Source: Actinomadura sp. 6K520 (lineage in GTDB: Bacteria; Actinomycetota; Actinomycetes; Streptosporangiales; Streptosporangiaceae). From it: a stretch of DNA of 62,371 nt. The notes under the pieces are model-generated. The model worked only from the letters and a program-made list of their open reading frames with translations, was not told where the DNA came from and ran no database searches. Shown here piece by piece: positions 18,692-27,334 of this stretch (positions within the stretch are counted from its first letter, which is position 1; each line of letters begins with the position of its first letter). A program made the translations under genes and the position numbers. Location: contig NZ_SMLC01000024.1 in the NCBI RefSeq assembly GCF_004349245.1, positions 1 to 62,371 of the forward strand, in the 5' to 3' direction.

Positions 18692-20238
18692 AGCCGAACC
18701 TCAAGCCGAGGCTCAAGCTGCACCCGAAGCTGAAGCCGAACTTGAAGCCGAACCTGAAGGCCGGCGTCAAGGACGTGGACCTTGACAAGATCCTGCGCCT
18801 GCTCACCCTCCGCTACGCCACCGCGGCCCTGGTGCTCGTCGCCCTCGCGTCGCTGTACGGGGCGGCGACGTTCTCCCGCCCGGGAGAAGCCTCCGAGGAC
18901 GGCCGCAAGGCTTTCATCACCACCGCCGTGATGGTGTGCCCGGGCCACGAGGGCGGCCGGCTGGCCATGCAGTCCCTCCCCGACCGGAAGGGCGGCGGAA
19001 GCGTCGCCATGACGCCGACCAAGGGCGGCCCCGCGCTCGGGGCCATGTCGGCGCCCGGCCAGGGCTGGGACGAGAAGACCAAGTCCGGCGAGGACTCCTA
19101 CACCCTCCGCGCCACCGGGGCCATGGCCGCCGGGCTGGAGGCCGAGCAGACCACCCACTGGGGCGGCGGCCCCGACCGCGGTCTCGCCGGCGCCCGCTGC
19201 GCCGCCCCCGGCACCGACCAGTGGTTCGTGGGCCCCGGCCCGGACTCCGCCGACGAACTCGACCTCTACCTCACCAACGTCGACGCCCAGCCCGCGTTCG
19301 TGGACCTCACCGCCCTCTCCGGCGAAGGCCCCCTTGAGAGCGTCGACGGCCGCGGCATACGCGTCGACCCCTACAGCACCAGGGTCGTGAAGATCGGTGA
19401 GTCGGCCGAGGGCCTCGGCGACGTCGTGAAGTCCGCCGCCGACCTCGGCCTGCGCGTCCGGACGAGCACCGGCCGCGTCGCGGCGTCCGTGCGCGTCCGG
19501 ATCGGCGCGAAGAAGGGCATCGAGTGGCTGCCGCGCGCGCACGCCGCCGCGCCGTCGCTGATCGTCCCCGGGGTGCCGGACGGCGCCGGTGAACGCCGCC
19601 TGCTCGTCACCGTGCCCGGCGAGTCCGACGCGCAGGTCAGGGTGCAGGTGATCACCACGGAGGGCACGTACACCCCGCAGGGCCGGGAGATCCTGGACGC
19701 CCCCGCGAGGACCGTCACGTCCGTCGGCCTCGACCGCGCCCTCCTCGGGAAGGCGGCCTCCGTCCGGCTTCTCGCCGATCGCCCGATCATCGCGGGCTTC
19801 GCCGCCGAGCGTGGCGCCGACATCGGCTACGGCACCGCCACCCCGCCGCTCACCGGGTCCGGGCCCGGCATCGTCGCCGACAACCGTTTCGACTCCGCCC
19901 TCCTGCTCAGCGCCCCGGCCGCTGCGGCGACCGTCCAGGTCAGGACCCTGAACGCGGACGGCGCGAGCGCCCCCAAGGACATCAGGATCCCGGCCGGGAG
20001 CACCGTCCGGACCGAACTGGAGGCCCCGGCCGGGAACGGCGGGAGCGGCGGGGACGACGCGGCCTACGGCGCCGTGATCGTCCCGAAGCCCGGTTCGGGC
20101 CCCGTCCACGCCTCCCGCGTCCTCGCCACGGGCAAGGGCGGCGGGTACCTGTTCACGGTCCTGCCGATCATCCCCGCGCGCACGACCATCCACCTGCCGG
20201 ACACGGCCGACTCGCAGACCGCGCTCATCCCCGGCTAG
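18688..20238 (+). CDS. DUF5719-type secreted/anchored protein with Lys-rich repeat N-terminus
   Basis: 516 residues. Residues 1-30 are a cationic low-complexity run of LKPN-like units with lysine about every third or fourth position. A single transmembrane segment (about 38-58) follows, then a large beta-rich extracytoplasmic domain with weak internal repeats (TVRTELEAPAG, RTVTSVGLD). It is translationally coupled to the giant glycosyltransferase, so the two probably act together at the membrane. I know the family only as DUF5719, with no function. Other actinobacteria carry it in this spot, but the lysine repeat may be peculiar to this lineage. Confidence 0.75.
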   Translation: MKPNLKPRLKLHPKLKPNLKPNLKAGVKDVDLDKILRLLTLRYATAALVLVALASLYGAATFSRPGEASEDGRKAFITTAVMVCPGHEGGRLAMQSLPDRKGGGSVAMTPTKGGPALGAMSAPGQGWDEKTKSGEDSYTLRATGAMAAGLEAEQTTHWGGGPDRGLAGARCAAPGTDQWFVGPGPDSADELDLYLTNVDAQPAFVDLTALSGEGPLESVDGRGIRVDPYSTRVVKIGESAEGLGDVVKSAADLGLRVRTSTGRVAASVRVRIGAKKGIEWLPRAHAAAPSLIVPGVPDGAGERRLLVTVPGESDAQVRVQVITTEGTYTPQGREILDAPARTVTSVGLDRALLGKAASVRLLADRPIIAGFAAERGADIGYGTATPPLTGSGPGIVADNRFDSALLLSAPAAAATVQVRTLNADGASAPKDIRIPAGSTVRTELEAPAGNGGSGGDDAAYGAVIVPKPGSGPVHASRVLATGKGGGYLFTVLPIIPARTTIHLPDTADSQTALIPG

Positions 20239-20263
20239 GGCGCCCGCGCGCCCGCCGGGAGGT

Positions 20264-20749
20264 TCAGTCGTCGGGAGAGTCGTAGCTCGGGTCGACGGAC
20301 TCGGGGGACAGGCCGAGCAGGTCGGCGACCTCCTCGACGAGCAGGTCGCGGATCAGCAGGGACATCTCCGCCTCCCCGGTGGCGCGGGCCTCGACGGGAC
20401 GGCGGAACACCACGATGCGCACCTGCCCGCCGCTCTCGGCGGCACCGGGGCCGGAAGGCCGGGCGGGGTCCGCCGGCCGACCGGCGGGCGGGGGCTGCGG
20501 GACGGTCTGCCCGAGCGGGATCGGGCCGTCGAACCAGGGCTCGACGCTCGGGACCTCCTCGACCGTGAAGGCGACCCCGGCCAGTTCCCGGCCCCAGCGC
20601 AGGTGCAGCCGCCGGACCTCGTCGTCCACGAGGTCGTCGAACCGCTCCGCGCGGGTGCGCGAGACCGGCGCCTGCGGGGGTGCCAGAGGACCGCGAACGC
20701 CGCGACCGCGCCGATCGCGACGCCGTACGCCTGCCACACGGGATCGCAC
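20264..20749 (-). CDS. Zincin-like metallopeptidase family protein, active site degenerate
   Basis: 161 residues. Conserved block RTRAERFDDLVDDEVRRL, then IPLGQTVP, VVFRRPVE and the C-terminal helix. Where the zincin family (Zincin_1/DUF1025) has HExxHxxG, this protein reads EEVADLLG, so both zinc-binding histidines are missing and it is probably not a peptidase. This is the positional equivalent of mycobacterial Rv3259. GTG 20749 and GTG 20737 are both possible starts. It converges on the DUF5719 gene with a 25-bp gap. Confidence 0.68.
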   Translation of the reverse strand: MRSRVAGVRRRDRRGRGVRGPLAPPQAPVSRTRAERFDDLVDDEVRRLHLRWGRELAGVAFTVEEVPSVEPWFDGPIPLGQTVPQPPPAGRPADPARPSGPGAAESGGQVRIVVFRRPVEARATGEAEMSLLIRDLLVEEVADLLGLSPESVDPSYDSPDD

Positions 20750-20887
20750 GCCTCAAGAGTACCTCTGCCGCCGCACGTGCCATCGGGCGTCACGGGCCGG
20801 GCGCCGGGAGGGGCCTCGGCCGCACCGGCCGGCGGCCCCCGTCCGGACGCCGCACGGTGCGGGTCGGAGTCCATACGGAATGTAGTT

Positions 20888-20912
20888 GTTACCCCGGAAA
20901 TCGCCCGGTAAC
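20888..20912. promoter_or_regulatory. Inverted repeat GTTACC-N13-GGTAAC in a divergent promoter region
   Basis: Lies in the 222-bp gap between the divergent zincin-like and DUF3499 genes, in a locally less GC-rich stretch. A candidate operator; no regulator can be assigned. Confidence 0.35.
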
Positions 20913-20971
20913 GGCGACACGTGCGCCCGGGTGGTGGCGGAGCCGGGGGGAGGGAGGTACGGTCAGCCATC

Positions 20972-21352
20972 GTGAGCCCCGTCCGTACCTGCTCCCGCAC
21001 CGCCTGCAAGGCGCCTGCAGTGTTCACGCTCACGTACGTCTACCGTGACTCCACCGCGGTCCTGGGGCCGCTGGCCACGTACGCCGAGCCGCACTGCTAC
21101 GACCTGTGCGCGGAGCATTCCGAGCGGCTCACCGCCCCGATGGGCTGGGAGCTGGTGCGGCTGCCGGTCGAGGAGGAGGCCGAGCCCAGCGCGGACGACC
21201 TGGAGGCCCTCGCCGACGCCGTCCGCGAGGCCGCCAAGCCCGGCCCCGGCCCCGGCCAGGAACCGGTCGGCCAGGGCACCGAGGTCGGCCGCCGCGGCCA
21301 CCTGCGGGTGCTCCGCTCGGAGCCCGCGGCGACGCAGCCCGGCCAGGAATGA
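20972..21352 (+). CDS. DUF3499 family protein (zinc-ribbon-like)
   Basis: About 126 residues. The N-terminal two thirds hold a likely metal site: CSRTAC near the start, then PHCYDLCAEH. The tail is acidic, then Pro/Gly-rich. DUF3499 proteins sit before manB in actinobacteria (Rv3258c in M. tuberculosis); the role is unknown. I chose GTG 20972 because conservation begins at VSPVRTC; the longer frame to 20921 is Gly-rich and unconvincing. An AGGGAGG lies about 16 nt upstream, rather far. Confidence 0.8.
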   Translation: MSPVRTCSRTACKAPAVFTLTYVYRDSTAVLGPLATYAEPHCYDLCAEHSERLTAPMGWELVRLPVEEEAEPSADDLEALADAVREAAKPGPGPGQEPVGQGTEVGRRGHLRVLRSEPAATQPGQE

Positions 21353-21540
21353 GGACCGCGCGCGGGGGAAGGTCCGCCCGCGGGACGTCCCGGCGCCGGT
21401 GTGGGGACTTCGCGTCCGGCCGCGTCCGCCCGTCCCGGTAGGCTCGTGTCCCTGTCGCCGTTTCCGGGGCCGCCGCCTCCGGGCGGCGCGCATCCGGGCC
21501 GGGTTCCCACCGGGCCGGCCTCTTCGGACAGGGAGCAGGA

Positions 21541-22896
21541 GTGGGCGACCTCGCCAAGATCTTCAAGGCGTACGACATCCGCGGTGTCGTGCCGGACGAG
21601 CTCGACGCCGCGACCGCCGAGGCGGCGGGCGCGGCCTTCGTCCGGGTGACCGGGGCGAGCGCGATCGTCACCGCGCACGACATGCGGGAGTCGTCGGTCC
21701 CGCTCGCGGAGGCGTTCGCGCGGGGCGCGACCTCGCAGGGCGCGGACGTGATCGAGGCCGGGCTGGGCTCCACGGACCTGCTCTACTACGCCAGCGGCAG
21801 CCTCGACCTGCCCGGCGCGATGTTCACCGCGAGCCACAACCCCGCCAAGTACAACGGGCTGAAGCTGTGCCGCTCCGGCGCCCGGCCCGTCGGGCAGGAC
21901 ACCGGCCTCGCCGACATCCGCGAAATGATCGAGAACGGCGTCCCCGGCTACGCCGGCGAGCCGGGCACGGTGTCGCGGCGCGACATCCTCAAGGGCTACG
22001 CCGACCACCTGAAGACGCTCGTCGACCTGGCGTCGATCCGCCCGCTCAAGGTCGTCGTGGACGCGGGCAACGGCATGGGCGGCCACACCGTCCCGCCGGT
22101 GTTCGAGGGCCTGCCGATCGACCTGGTGCCGCTGTACTTCGAGCTGGACGGCACCTTCCCCAACCACGAGGCCAACCCGATCGAGCCGGAGAACCTGCGC
22201 GACCTGCAGGCCGCGGTCCGGGAGACCGGCGCCGACATCGGGCTGGCGTTCGACGGCGACGCCGACCGCTGCTTCGTCGTGGACGAGCGCGGCGAGATCG
22301 TCGCCCCGTCCGCGATCACGGCGCTGGTCGCGACGCGCGAGCTGGCCAAGCACCCCGGCTCCTCGATCGTGCACAACCTGATCACCTCGCGGGCCGTCCC
22401 GGAGATCGTCGCCGAGCACGGCGGGACCCCCGTCCGGACGCGCGTCGGGCACTCGTTCATCAAGCAGACGATGGCGGAGACGGGCGCGGTGTTCGGCGGC
22501 GAGCACTCGGCGCACTTCTACTTCCGCGACTTCTGGTTCGCCGACTCGGGCATGCTGGCCGCCCTGCACGTCCTCGCGGCCCTCGGGCGGCAGGACGGGC
22601 CGCTGTCGGAGCTGCTCGGCGAGTACACCCGGTACGTGGCGTCCGGCGAGATCAACAGCGAGGTCGCCGACCAGGCGGCCGCCACCGGGAAGGTCCGCGC
22701 CGCCTTCGAGGGGCGTCCCGGTGTCGCGATCGACGAGCTCGACGGGCTCACCGTGGGCGACGAGGCCGCCGGATGGTGGTTCAACCTGCGGCCGTCCAAC
22801 ACCGAACCGCTGCTGCGCCTCAACGCGGAGGCGGGCGACGAGGCGACCATGGCGGCGATCCGTGACGAGGTCCTGGCCCTCGTCAGGGAGAAGTGA
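21541..22896 (+). CDS. manB: Phosphomannomutase / phosphoglucomutase
   Basis: 451-residue alpha-D-phosphohexomutase that interconverts mannose-6-phosphate and mannose-1-phosphate, feeding GDP-mannose. The phosphoserine loop is TASHNPAKYNG (S98), the metal loop DGDADR (D238, D240, D242), the sugar loop GEHSAHFYF, and the phosphate-binding loop RPSNTEP near the C-terminus; all four are intact. The start GTG 21541 follows a GGGAGCAGG site. It is followed by a Trm112-like gene and a SIS isomerase, a conserved mannose-metabolism cluster. Confidence 0.94.
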   Translation: MGDLAKIFKAYDIRGVVPDELDAATAEAAGAAFVRVTGASAIVTAHDMRESSVPLAEAFARGATSQGADVIEAGLGSTDLLYYASGSLDLPGAMFTASHNPAKYNGLKLCRSGARPVGQDTGLADIREMIENGVPGYAGEPGTVSRRDILKGYADHLKTLVDLASIRPLKVVVDAGNGMGGHTVPPVFEGLPIDLVPLYFELDGTFPNHEANPIEPENLRDLQAAVRETGADIGLAFDGDADRCFVVDERGEIVAPSAITALVATRELAKHPGSSIVHNLITSRAVPEIVAEHGGTPVRTRVGHSFIKQTMAETGAVFGGEHSAHFYFRDFWFADSGMLAALHVLAALGRQDGPLSELLGEYTRYVASGEINSEVADQAAATGKVRAAFEGRPGVAIDELDGLTVGDEAAGWWFNLRPSNTEPLLRLNAEAGDEATMAAIRDEVLALVREK

Positions 22897-22935
22897 CCGG
22901 TCAGGAGAAGTGATTGCGAAGGGAAAGACGCTGCC

Positions 22936-23118
22936 ATGACGGTGAATCTCGACTCCTGGCTCCTGGAGATCCTCGCCTGCCCCAACTGCGGCGGCGGCCT
23001 CCGCACCGACGACGACGCCGCCGAGCTGGTGTGCACCGGCTCGTGCGGCTACGCCTATCCCGTCCGCGACGACATCCCCGTCCTGCTCGTCGACGAGGCC
23101 AGGACCCCCGCTCCGTGA
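22936..23118 (+). CDS. Trm112-like zinc-binding protein (UPF0434)
   Basis: 60-residue protein with [14 protein letters not shown], a Cys pair near 15-18, a second pair CTGSC, and the closing [11 protein letters not shown] typical of the Trm112/YcaR family. In other organisms Trm112 proteins activate methyltransferases; the bacterial role is unclear. It sits between manB and the SIS isomerase in what looks like one operon. A methyltransferase partner is not adjacent. Confidence 0.87.
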   Translation: MTVNLDSWLLEILACPNCGGGLRTDDDAAELVCTGSCGYAYPVRDDIPVLLVDEARTPAP

Positions 23119-23167
23119 CCGGCCCGCGGCGCGGACCGAGACGGGGCCGCCGGGCGGAGGCGGCGCG

Positions 23168-24307
23168 ATGAGCGCGGGGCTCGACCCCGCGCGGCTGGAG
23201 GACGCGGCGGCGGTCGAGGCGGCCGATCCCGCGGGGATGCTGCGGCAGGTCGCGTCGTCGGCCGCGCAGGTCCGGGAGGCGCAGCGGGCGGCGGCCGAGG
23301 CGGGCATCGCCGGGCTGGCCGAGGACGGCAGGCCGCGCGCGATCGTGGTCGCCGGCATGGGCGCCGCGGGCCTGTCCGGGGACGTCCTCGCCGCCGTGTG
23401 CGGGCCCGGATGCGCGATTCCGGTGACGACCGTGCGCGGCTACCGGCTGCCCGGCTGGGTGGGCGCCGCCGATCTCGTCATCGCGGTGTCCCGCTCGGGG
23501 GAGACCGAGGAGACCCTTGAGGTCGCCGCGGAGGCCGCCCGCCGGGGGTGCAGGCTCCTCTTCGTCGGCGGGGCGGATTCGCAGCTCGTGGCCCTGTCCG
23601 ACCGGAGCCGCGGGGTGTTCGTCCCGGTGCGCCCGGTGGGGCAGCCGCGTTCGGCGCTGTGGGGCCTCACGATCCCCGTGCTCCTCGCCGCGCGGACGCT
23701 GGGCTTGGCGCAGGTGCCGGACGAGACGCTGGAGTCCACCGCCGTCCTGCTGGAGGACGTCGCGCACCGGTGCCGTCCGTCCAGCGAGCCGTTCCTGAAC
23801 CCGGCCAAGCGGATGGCGCTCGACCTCGCCGGCGACGTCCCGCTGGTCTGGGGCTCCACGGCGCCCGCCGCGGCGGCGGCCTACCGGATGTGCTGCCAGC
23901 TGAACGAGAACGCCAAGTACCCGGGGATCTTCGGCGCGGTCCCCGAGGTGGACCACAACCAGGTGATGGCATTCGACGGCTTCTTCGCCCGCGGCGGCTC
24001 CCCCTCAAATCCCGACGACTTCTTCCGCGACCGCACCGACGACCCCGAGCACGGCCTGCACCTCGTGATGATGCGGGACGTGGACGAACACCCCCGGATG
24101 CGCAAACGGTGCGAGGCGTCCACCGCGATGGCCCGCGACCGGGGCGTGGCGGTCACCGAGATCCGGGCCGAGGGCGAGCATCCGCTGGAGAGAATCGCGA
24201 CACTCATCGCGCTGGCGGACTACGTCACGGTTTACTTGGCTATCGCGCTGGGCGTGGACCCCACTCCGGTGCCTGCCATCCAAGAACTAAAGGCGAGGGT
24301 TTCCTAG
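23168..24307 (+). CDS. SIS-domain phosphoglucose/phosphomannose isomerase-like protein
   Basis: 379 residues with two SIS folds, as in archaeal-type bifunctional PGI/PMI. AGMGAAGLSGD (62-72) and VSRSGETEET (107-116) form the phosphosugar site; the C-terminal half has HNQVMAFDGF and the PGI/PMI C-terminal domain. It probably supplies mannose-6-phosphate to the neighbouring manB. The mycobacterial counterpart (Rv3256c) lies at the same position. Some actinobacterial relatives lack proven activity, so the reaction is inferred. Confidence 0.85.
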   Translation: MSAGLDPARLEDAAAVEAADPAGMLRQVASSAAQVREAQRAAAEAGIAGLAEDGRPRAIVVAGMGAAGLSGDVLAAVCGPGCAIPVTTVRGYRLPGWVGAADLVIAVSRSGETEETLEVAAEAARRGCRLLFVGGADSQLVALSDRSRGVFVPVRPVGQPRSALWGLTIPVLLAARTLGLAQVPDETLESTAVLLEDVAHRCRPSSEPFLNPAKRMALDLAGDVPLVWGSTAPAAAAAYRMCCQLNENAKYPGIFGAVPEVDHNQVMAFDGFFARGGSPSNPDDFFRDRTDDPEHGLHLVMMRDVDEHPRMRKRCEASTAMARDRGVAVTEIRAEGEHPLERIATLIALADYVTVYLAIALGVDPTPVPAIQELKARVS

Positions 24308-24309
24308 AG

Positions 24310-25287
24310 ATGAGTGCTGAGGGCGGAACGAAGGCGATCGTCGCCGCGCTGCTCGCCAACACCGGAATCGCGGCGTCGAAGTTCGTCGCGTTCCTGTTCA
24401 CCGGTTCGTCGTCGATGATCGCCGAGTCGGTCCACTCGGTGGCGGACGCCGGAAACCAGGCGCTGCTGCTGGTGGGCGGCAAGCGCGCCAAGCGCGGCCG
24501 GACGCAGCAACACCAGTTCGGCTACGGGCGTGAGCGCTACTTCTACGCGTTCGTCGTCGCGGTCGTCCTGTTCACCATCGGGGCGATGTTCTCGCTCTAC
24601 GAGGGCTACCACAAGATCTCCCACCCGGAGGAGCTCAAGTCCCCGGGCTGGGCGTTCGGGGTGCTGGGCGCCGCGATCATCATGGAGATCTTCTCGTTCC
24701 GCACCGCGATCGTGGAGTCGAACAAGGTCCGCGGCGACCAGTCCTGGTGGTCGTTCATCCGCCGCGCCAAGGCGCCCGAGCTTCCGGTCGTGCTCCTGGA
24801 GGACCTGGGCGCCCTCGTGGGCCTGTTCTTCGCGCTGTTCGGCGTCACGATGGCCGTGGTCACCGGCGACGGCGTGTGGGACGGCATCGGCACCATCGGA
24901 ATCGGTGTCCTGCTCGCCGTGATCGCGGTGATCCTGGCGTTCGAGACCAAGAGCCTGCTGATCGGCGAGGGCGCCGACCCCGAGGTCGAGCGCGCGATCG
25001 TCGAGGCGCTGGAGTCGGTGGAGCAGGTCGACCGGCTCGTCCACATCCGCACCCAGTACATGGGCCCGGAGGAGCTGCTGATCGCCGCCAAGATCGCCGT
25101 CAGCCACGACGACACGGCGGTGGACGTGGCCCGCGGCATCGACGCTGCCGAGGCGAAGATCCGGTCGCAGTTCCCCGAGGCGAAGCTGATCTATCTGGAG
25201 CCGGCGCTGTGGGAGCCCGCCGCGGGGGGCGCAGAGACCCCGGCGGTCCCGAAGCCGGCGGAGGACTCGGAGACTCCGGCGTCGTGA
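24310..25287 (+). CDS. Cation diffusion facilitator family transporter
   Basis: Membrane metal/proton antiporter of about 325 residues. An N-terminal SSSMIAESVHSVADAGNQ helix carries the transport residues (Ser/Asp/His replacing the usual HxxxD), followed by the QHQFGYGRERYFYAF motif, a second metal helix VVLLEDLGALVGLFFAL, and a cytoplasmic C-terminal domain (VDRLVHIRTQYMGPEELLIAAKI). ATG 24310 is 2 nt after the isomerase stop, so it is probably co-transcribed. The metal is likely Zn(II), Mn(II) or Fe(II), not decidable here. A long hairpin follows 8 bp after the stop. Confidence 0.9.
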   Translation: MSAEGGTKAIVAALLANTGIAASKFVAFLFTGSSSMIAESVHSVADAGNQALLLVGGKRAKRGRTQQHQFGYGRERYFYAFVVAVVLFTIGAMFSLYEGYHKISHPEELKSPGWAFGVLGAAIIMEIFSFRTAIVESNKVRGDQSWWSFIRRAKAPELPVVLLEDLGALVGLFFALFGVTMAVVTGDGVWDGIGTIGIGVLLAVIAVILAFETKSLLIGEGADPEVERAIVEALESVEQVDRLVHIRTQYMGPEELLIAAKIAVSHDDTAVDVARGIDAAEAKIRSQFPEAKLIYLEPALWEPAAGGAETPAVPKPAEDSETPAS

Positions 25288-25684
25288 CCGTTCGTCCGTC
25301 CCGGCCGCCCCGTCGGGGCGGCTGGGACGGGCAGGGAACCCCTCGCCGGGCGGCCGCCGCCGTGCCGGCCGACCCCAGCCCAGGCGAGACCGGCGAGTGC
25401 CCCTGACGAGGCGTGTACCGCGGCCGTCCGGCGAGGTGCTTCCCATGCGTCCCCGCCCGGACCCCTGAAACCGGACGGTTCTGGTGTGACCGCGGTGGCC
25501 CCGCCGAACCCCCTACGTCGGCGCCGGCCACCGCCGCGGTCACGGTTAAGACACTACGTTCGCGCTGGTCCCCGGCACGTCCCCCTCAGGGAGGGAAAGC
25601 GGGTGGTACTCCAGGCGGATCCGGCCGGCCCGCATACATCCTCACGGTGAGGTATCCACGCGTCCCAACGGTCAGTATTGAAGG
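25288..25684 (+). other. 397-bp intergenic region with structured elements
   Basis: No gene is supported. It contains the terminator at 25296-25330. A large extended hairpin spans 25486-25543: a 15-bp outer stem with a 3-nt bulge and an inner 6-bp stem, CGCCGA/TCGGCG. A short inverted repeat CCTCAC-G-GTGAGG lies at 25640-25652. CAGTAT at 25673-25678, 6 nt before the kinase GTG, could be the -10 of a leaderless transcript. Confidence 0.55.
25296..25330. terminator. Strong 16-bp hairpin terminator after the CDF gene
   Basis: CCGTCCC and GCCGCCCC arms pair with GGGGCGGC and GGGACGG across a 3-nt GTC loop, with one G-T pair in the middle. It lies directly after the last gene of the whiB-to-CDF block. 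No T-tract, as is common in these genomes. Confidence 0.8.
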
Positions 25685-27307
25685 GTGACCTCCGATGACA
25701 AGGCCCGGCCCGGACCCGATCCCGCGGGGTTCGGCCCGGCCCTCGCGCACCACGCGTGGCGGCTGTCCGGCCGGATCGTAGCGGGTGTCGGCCAGCTGCT
25801 GCTGTGGCTCCTGACCGGCATCGGCACCCTGCTGCGCCCGGCCGCCGTCCGCCTGGCGGCACGGTTGAACGGCGTGGGGCGCCAGCCGCAGCCGGGTCCG
25901 CCCGGCGGCCCGGCGGAGGCGACCGCGCCGCTGCCCCGGTGGATCAACGCGTGGCGGGAGTTCGCCGCCTCCTGGTACTTCGCGCCGCTGACGGGGCTCG
26001 CGCTGACCGTCGCCGCCCTCGCGGAGCTGGCGCCGCGCGCCGAGTCGCCGGTCAGCCTCGCTGGCGGGTTCGCGGTCGCGGCGACGCTGCCGCTCGTCTG
26101 GCGTCGGGAGAGCCTGCGCCCGGTCGCGGCGGTGGTGCTCGGCACCGTCGCGGCGAACCTGCTCACCGGCGAGAGCCTGCTCATCACCACCGGGTTCGCG
26201 GCCCTCTACACGCTGTACGCGCTGGGACGGCGGCTGCCCCGCCAGTCCACCGGCGTCCTCGCGGCCGGCAGCGTCGCCACGCTCGCGGTCGTGTACCTGG
26301 CGGCGGGGTCGCTGGACGAGATCCCGTGGCCGGCCGCGTTCCTGGCCGTGCTGGCGGCCATCGGCCTCGGCGACGCGCGCCGCGTCGTGGAGTCGGCCGG
26401 GCGCACCGAGGCCGCGGCCGCCGAACGCACCAACGAGACCCTCACCCGGCTCACCGCCGTCCAGCGCGAGCAGGCGGTGATGCGCGAGCGCGCCCGCATC
26501 GCACGCGAGCTGCACGACGTGGTCGCGCACTCCGTCTCGATGATCGCGGTGCAGGCGGAGACCGCCCCGTACACGATGGAGAACCTGTCGCCCGAGGCCC
26601 GCGCCGGCTACACCGAGATCGCCAGGACCGCGCGGGAGGCGCTGGTGGAGATGCGGCGGCTGCTCAGCGTGCTGCGCGCCGACGCCACCCCGGAGCCGGA
26701 GGCGGCCAACTCCCCGCAGCCGCGGCTGGACCGGCTGCCCGACCTGATCGAGCAGCACCGCGGCGCGGGCGGCGACGTCGACCTCGCCGTGCACGGCGAC
26801 CCGCGGGTGCTGTCCACGACGGTCGAGCTGTCCGCGTACCGGATCGTCCAGGAGGCGCTGACGAACGCCCGGCGGCACGCGCCGGGCGCGGGGGTGCGCG
26901 TCGACCTGACGTTCCTGCCGGACCGGCTGGCGGTCCGCGTCCGCGACGACGGCCGGCACCCGCCGGGGCCGCCCGGCCCCGTCCCGCCGGGGCAGGACCC
27001 GGCCGCGCCGACCATGGTGCTGAACCGCGACGACCCCGCCTCCCGTACCGCGATACTGGACGACCCCGCGGGCCCGGCGTCCGGTGCCGCGGCAGGGGCC
27101 GCCGGACGGACCCGCGTGCAGTCCCCGGAGTCCGGTGGCGGACACGGGCTCGTCGGGATGCGGGAACGTGCGACGATGCTGGGCGGACGGTTCTCCGCCG
27201 GCCCGGCCGCCGAGGGCGGTTTCCTGGTGGAGGCCGAGCTTCCGCTGGCGAGCGAGGGGAGTTCCACCCGTGGACACGGTCCGGAGGCGCGTCCCGGCGG
27301 CCGCTGA
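25685..27307 (+). CDS. Sensor histidine kinase (NarL/DesK class, HisKA_3)
   Basis: 540 residues. After a hydrophilic start there are five to six membrane helices (about residues 95-225), a dimerisation helix with the phospho-acceptor H277 in ARELHDVVAHSV, and a HATPase domain with TNARRHAPG (N box), VRVRDDG and HGLVGMRERATMLGG (G boxes). A Pro/Ala-rich insert of about 55 residues separates the two halves of the ATP lid. GTG 25685 has no useful Shine-Dalgarno, consistent with a leaderless mRNA. The response regulator gene follows 27 bp later. Signal unknown. Confidence 0.9.
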   Translation: MTSDDKARPGPDPAGFGPALAHHAWRLSGRIVAGVGQLLLWLLTGIGTLLRPAAVRLAARLNGVGRQPQPGPPGGPAEATAPLPRWINAWREFAASWYFAPLTGLALTVAALAELAPRAESPVSLAGGFAVAATLPLVWRRESLRPVAAVVLGTVAANLLTGESLLITTGFAALYTLYALGRRLPRQSTGVLAAGSVATLAVVYLAAGSLDEIPWPAAFLAVLAAIGLGDARRVVESAGRTEAAAAERTNETLTRLTAVQREQAVMRERARIARELHDVVAHSVSMIAVQAETAPYTMENLSPEARAGYTEIARTAREALVEMRRLLSVLRADATPEPEAANSPQPRLDRLPDLIEQHRGAGGDVDLAVHGDPRVLSTTVELSAYRIVQEALTNARRHAPGAGVRVDLTFLPDRLAVRVRDDGRHPPGPPGPVPPGQDPAAPTMVLNRDDPASRTAILDDPAGPASGAAAGAAGRTRVQSPESGGGHGLVGMRERATMLGGRFSAGPAAEGGFLVEAELPLASEGSSTRGHGPEARPGGR

Positions 27308-27334
27308 CCCCGCGCGGCGCGGGGGGCGGCAGCG

